30,075 bases of DNA from an uncultured bacterium (GTDB lineage: Bacteria; DRYD01). Positions 28,262-30,075 of this stretch are shown here, piece after piece (positions within the stretch are counted from its first letter, which is position 1; every line of letters begins with the position of its first letter). The DNA is taken from assembly GCA_937139605.1 (NCBI GenBank), contig CAKZQG010000017.1, positions 1-30,075 on the forward strand. Direction: 5' to 3'. Both the position numbers and the translations under genes were made by a program. The notes beneath the pieces are model-generated. The model did not search any database and was not told the origin of the DNA. It saw nothing but the letters and a program-made list of their open reading frames with translations.

Positions 28262-28292
28262 ATAAAAAGGCTGGGAAAAATTATTCCCAGCC
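28262..28292 (-). terminator. Strong intrinsic terminator after the barrel genes
   Basis: The arms ggctgggaa (28269-28277) and ttcccagcc (28284-28292) are perfectly complementary, 9 bp with a 6-nt loop. On the minus strand the hairpin is followed by TTTTTATT. It lies 37 bp past the stop of the 283-aa barrel gene and separates it from the next minus-strand gene. Confidence 0.93.
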
Positions 28293-28328
28293 AATCAAAC
28301 TTTATTATTCTATATTTATTAAGTTTAA

Positions 28329-29180
28329 TTAGAATTTAAATTTAAGTCCTCCATTAATTCCTTGGTATTTAAGGGTTAATTTATTACCCAATTCATCTCT
28401 TGCTCTAGCATCAGCATATTTAAATCCTAATTCTAAGTTTAAGTTATTAGTTAATTTAAGATCACCACCTAATTCATATTCAAATATTCCAACTCTTTTA
28501 CCACCGCCACCAACAACCCCACCATCAACTCTAGCAAAAGCAGCTAAATTCTCACTTAACATATATTTTCCTTCTAATCCTAAGAACCCACTTGCTCCAT
28601 TTATTCTATAAGAATTAGATCCATTAACACTACCGTTATAAGTCCAATCAACAGCAAAATTATTAAACCTAATACCTGCCAAAACTGCAGCATACCCTTT
28701 TTCATAATTTTTCCCTATGTAATATCCATAAACCACATCAAAAGAATTTACTTTAATAACAGTACTTAAATTATCACCAGCACTTAAATTAACAACTCCA
28801 GTTCCATTTTGATTAAAATAAAAGCTAACAGGGGAAGTAAGTACAACATTAGATTTCCTAGTATCTCCAAAGTAAGCTAAATAAGCAAAAGAATGTTGAT
28901 TTATTTCTTTTCTTAGTTCAAATTGTAAAGAAGTTTTAGTCCCTCCAAATCCATATACATCTTTTAAATCATAACTATTACCAGAAGTATATTCAGTAGT
29001 GGATCCTGTTAATCTAGAAGCCCAAGCTTTTACCTTAAATTCCATACCCTTATAACTATAGCTATCATCTACAAAACTATACCCATATGAAAAACTTATA
29101 AAATTAAGAAGCATTAATAAAACTATAAAAACTGTTAGAAAAATATTATACAATTTTTTATATATTTTATTTTTGCTCAT
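28329..29180 (-). CDS. Outer-membrane beta-barrel protein (paralog 1)
   Basis: Probable outer-membrane barrel. A basic N-terminus and a hydrophobic core (about 12-30) form a signal peptide, with likely cleavage after Gly33 (SFSYG). The mature part alternates short amphipathic strands with Gly/Asn/Ser turns (for example GFGGTKTSLQFELRKEI and VVGGGGKRVGIFEYELGGDLKL) and ends in LKYQGINGGLKFKF with the terminal Phe recognised by the BAM machinery. At 283 aa it is small, perhaps 10-12 strands. It is a paralog of the adjacent upstream gene, with the same length, the same GFG-x-TKT turn and nearly the same C-terminus. The start has a ggaggt Shine-Dalgarno. A pore or structural role is inferred. Confidence 0.85.
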   Translation of the reverse strand: MSKNKIYKKLYNIFLTVFIVLLMLLNFISFSYGYSFVDDSYSYKGMEFKVKAWASRLTGSTTEYTSGNSYDLKDVYGFGGTKTSLQFELRKEINQHSFAYLAYFGDTRKSNVVLTSPVSFYFNQNGTGVVNLSAGDNLSTVIKVNSFDVVYGYYIGKNYEKGYAAVLAGIRFNNFAVDWTYNGSVNGSNSYRINGASGFLGLEGKYMLSENLAAFARVDGGVVGGGGKRVGIFEYELGGDLKLTNNLNLELGFKYADARARDELGNKLTLKYQGINGGLKFKF

Positions 29181-29220
29181 TATTTTTATACCTCCTTTTA
29201 TTTATTAAATTTTTAAGTAA

Positions 29221-30042
29221 TTAAAATTTTAAATTTAAACCGAAATTAAGTCCTTGTAGTTTAAGGTCAGCATTTCTATTAAGATCATCTTCAAATTTAG
29301 ATGAAAGATATCTATATCCAACACTTAGTGCCCAATTTTCAGTAAATCTATAATTTAGCCCTAAGCTATATTGGAAAAATTTATTTTTAGAGCTAGAATT
29401 TAAAGAAACACTTAAACCATTAACTTCATAAAAAGCATTTAAATTAGATCCTATATTAAATTTTCCACCTAACCCTAAAAATAAAGCAGGAGCATTACCT
29501 TTAAATGAAGCTAAAGCAGCTGTATTTGTAGAATAATCAGCTTTAAAATTATTAAATCTTATTCCAATCATCCCATAAAAATCATAATTCTCTCCAGTAT
29601 TAACATATCTTTTATAAAATAAGTCAAAAGCGCTGTTCCTTATATTAGAAAATAAAGTTGTATTAGAAGCTACATTAATATCAACAGGCTCAGCAGGCAA
29701 TGTGACATTTCTTGTCAAAGTTTTAACAGCTTTATGTTCTACATTAAAATAAGAAAACCCAACAGTATTTAAATTAGATAATTTATAATTAAAATCAAAA
29801 TAAAAGCCAGTTTTAGTATTTCCAAATCCTAGGTCATCAGATAAATCAGTAGTGAAGTTAGTAGAAGGAGCAAATAAAGTCCCCGTTAACTTAGCACTCC
29901 ATAAACCAGCATTAATACTCATCTTTTTGTCTTCTATATTATTATAAACATAATAATTTTGTGCAAAACTATATTGTAGCACAGTTATAATTAAAGCTAT
30001 TAAAAAAACTGCTATTTTAAAATATTTTTTTACATTATTCAC
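29221..30042 (-). CDS. Outer-membrane beta-barrel protein (paralog 2)
   Basis: Second small outer-membrane barrel (273 aa). The signal peptide is residues 1-27, with cleavage predicted after Ala27 (YSFA-QN). The mature part has LGFGNTKTGFYFDFNYKL, matching the GFG-x-TKT strand of the downstream paralog, a conserved 'GIRFNNFKADY/AVDW' strand, and a terminal LKLQGLNFGLNLKF. The start is a GTG with a strong ggaggggg Shine-Dalgarno six or seven bases upstream. It lies 40 bp before the first barrel gene, so the two probably form one operon read to the terminator at 28262-28292. Its promoter lies at or beyond the window edge. Confidence 0.85.
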   Translation of the reverse strand: MNNVKKYFKIAVFLIALIITVLQYSFAQNYYVYNNIEDKKMSINAGLWSAKLTGTLFAPSTNFTTDLSDDLGFGNTKTGFYFDFNYKLSNLNTVGFSYFNVEHKAVKTLTRNVTLPAEPVDINVASNTTLFSNIRNSAFDLFYKRYVNTGENYDFYGMIGIRFNNFKADYSTNTAALASFKGNAPALFLGLGGKFNIGSNLNAFYEVNGLSVSLNSSSKNKFFQYSLGLNYRFTENWALSVGYRYLSSKFEDDLNRNADLKLQGLNFGLNLKF

Positions 30043-30075
30043 TTTTAACCCCCTCCTTTTATTTTTTTATTTTTT

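Noticed and set aside
1-30075. CRISPR array or rRNA genes
   Set aside because: No regularly spaced repeats with unique spacers and no rRNA-like sequence were seen.

Overview
The window is about 30 kb of very AT-rich DNA (roughly a quarter G+C by eye). It comes from a bacterium with an outer membrane: two tandem beta-barrel genes have cleavable signal peptides and a terminal Phe, and there is a lipoprotein solute-binding protein. A TrmI-type tRNA m1A58 methyltransferase and heavy AUA/AGA codon use are compatible with a thermophile but do not prove it. I cannot name the genus. Most housekeeping genes have purine-rich Shine-Dalgarno sites and use the standard code.

Region 1 (1-7199). A coiled-coil, Q/N-rich unknown protein (+) is followed by a terminator. 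Then comes a tightly packed minus-strand operon read from 7199 down: dnaJ-like, hspR-like MerR repressor, uridine kinase, NfeD-type membrane protease, LuxE-like acyl-protein synthetase, and an unknown membrane-anchored protein. Gaps are 57 bp or less and some genes overlap.

Region 2 (7200-12338). A divergent intergenic stretch precedes a plus-strand GNAT-like gene whose Shine-Dalgarno is a run of eight G. It converges on uvrB (-) at a shared hairpin terminator. Upstream of uvrB lies an Rpn/PD-(D/E)XK nuclease gene, a truncated reading-frame remnant, and a second, decayed copy of the uvrB promoter and first codons. The nuclease module is therefore bracketed by about 90-bp direct repeats, a scar of rearrangement.

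Region 3 (12329-18751). A type III restriction-modification operon (mod then res, minus strand). Both genes are interrupted by one single-base frameshift that is most simply explained by loss of one A from an A-run.

Region 4 (18941-25120). A PlsC-family acyltransferase, tRNA-Val(UAC), and a tandem plus-strand array of four divergent paralogous membrane proteins (A-D) that look like a remote branch of DUF3137. A and B each carry one A-run frameshift; C and D are intact.

Region 5 (25152-30042). Minus-strand genes: a 94-aa Cys-rich unknown, YjbQ, an orphan solute-binding lipoprotein and trmI in one possible operon, then (past a strong terminator) two paralogous outer-membrane barrels.

The two most notable patterns are these. 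First, all four frameshifts in the window fall in accessory genes and none in the housekeeping genes. Second, there is an uncharacterised four-gene paralogous membrane-protein array directly downstream of a tRNA gene.
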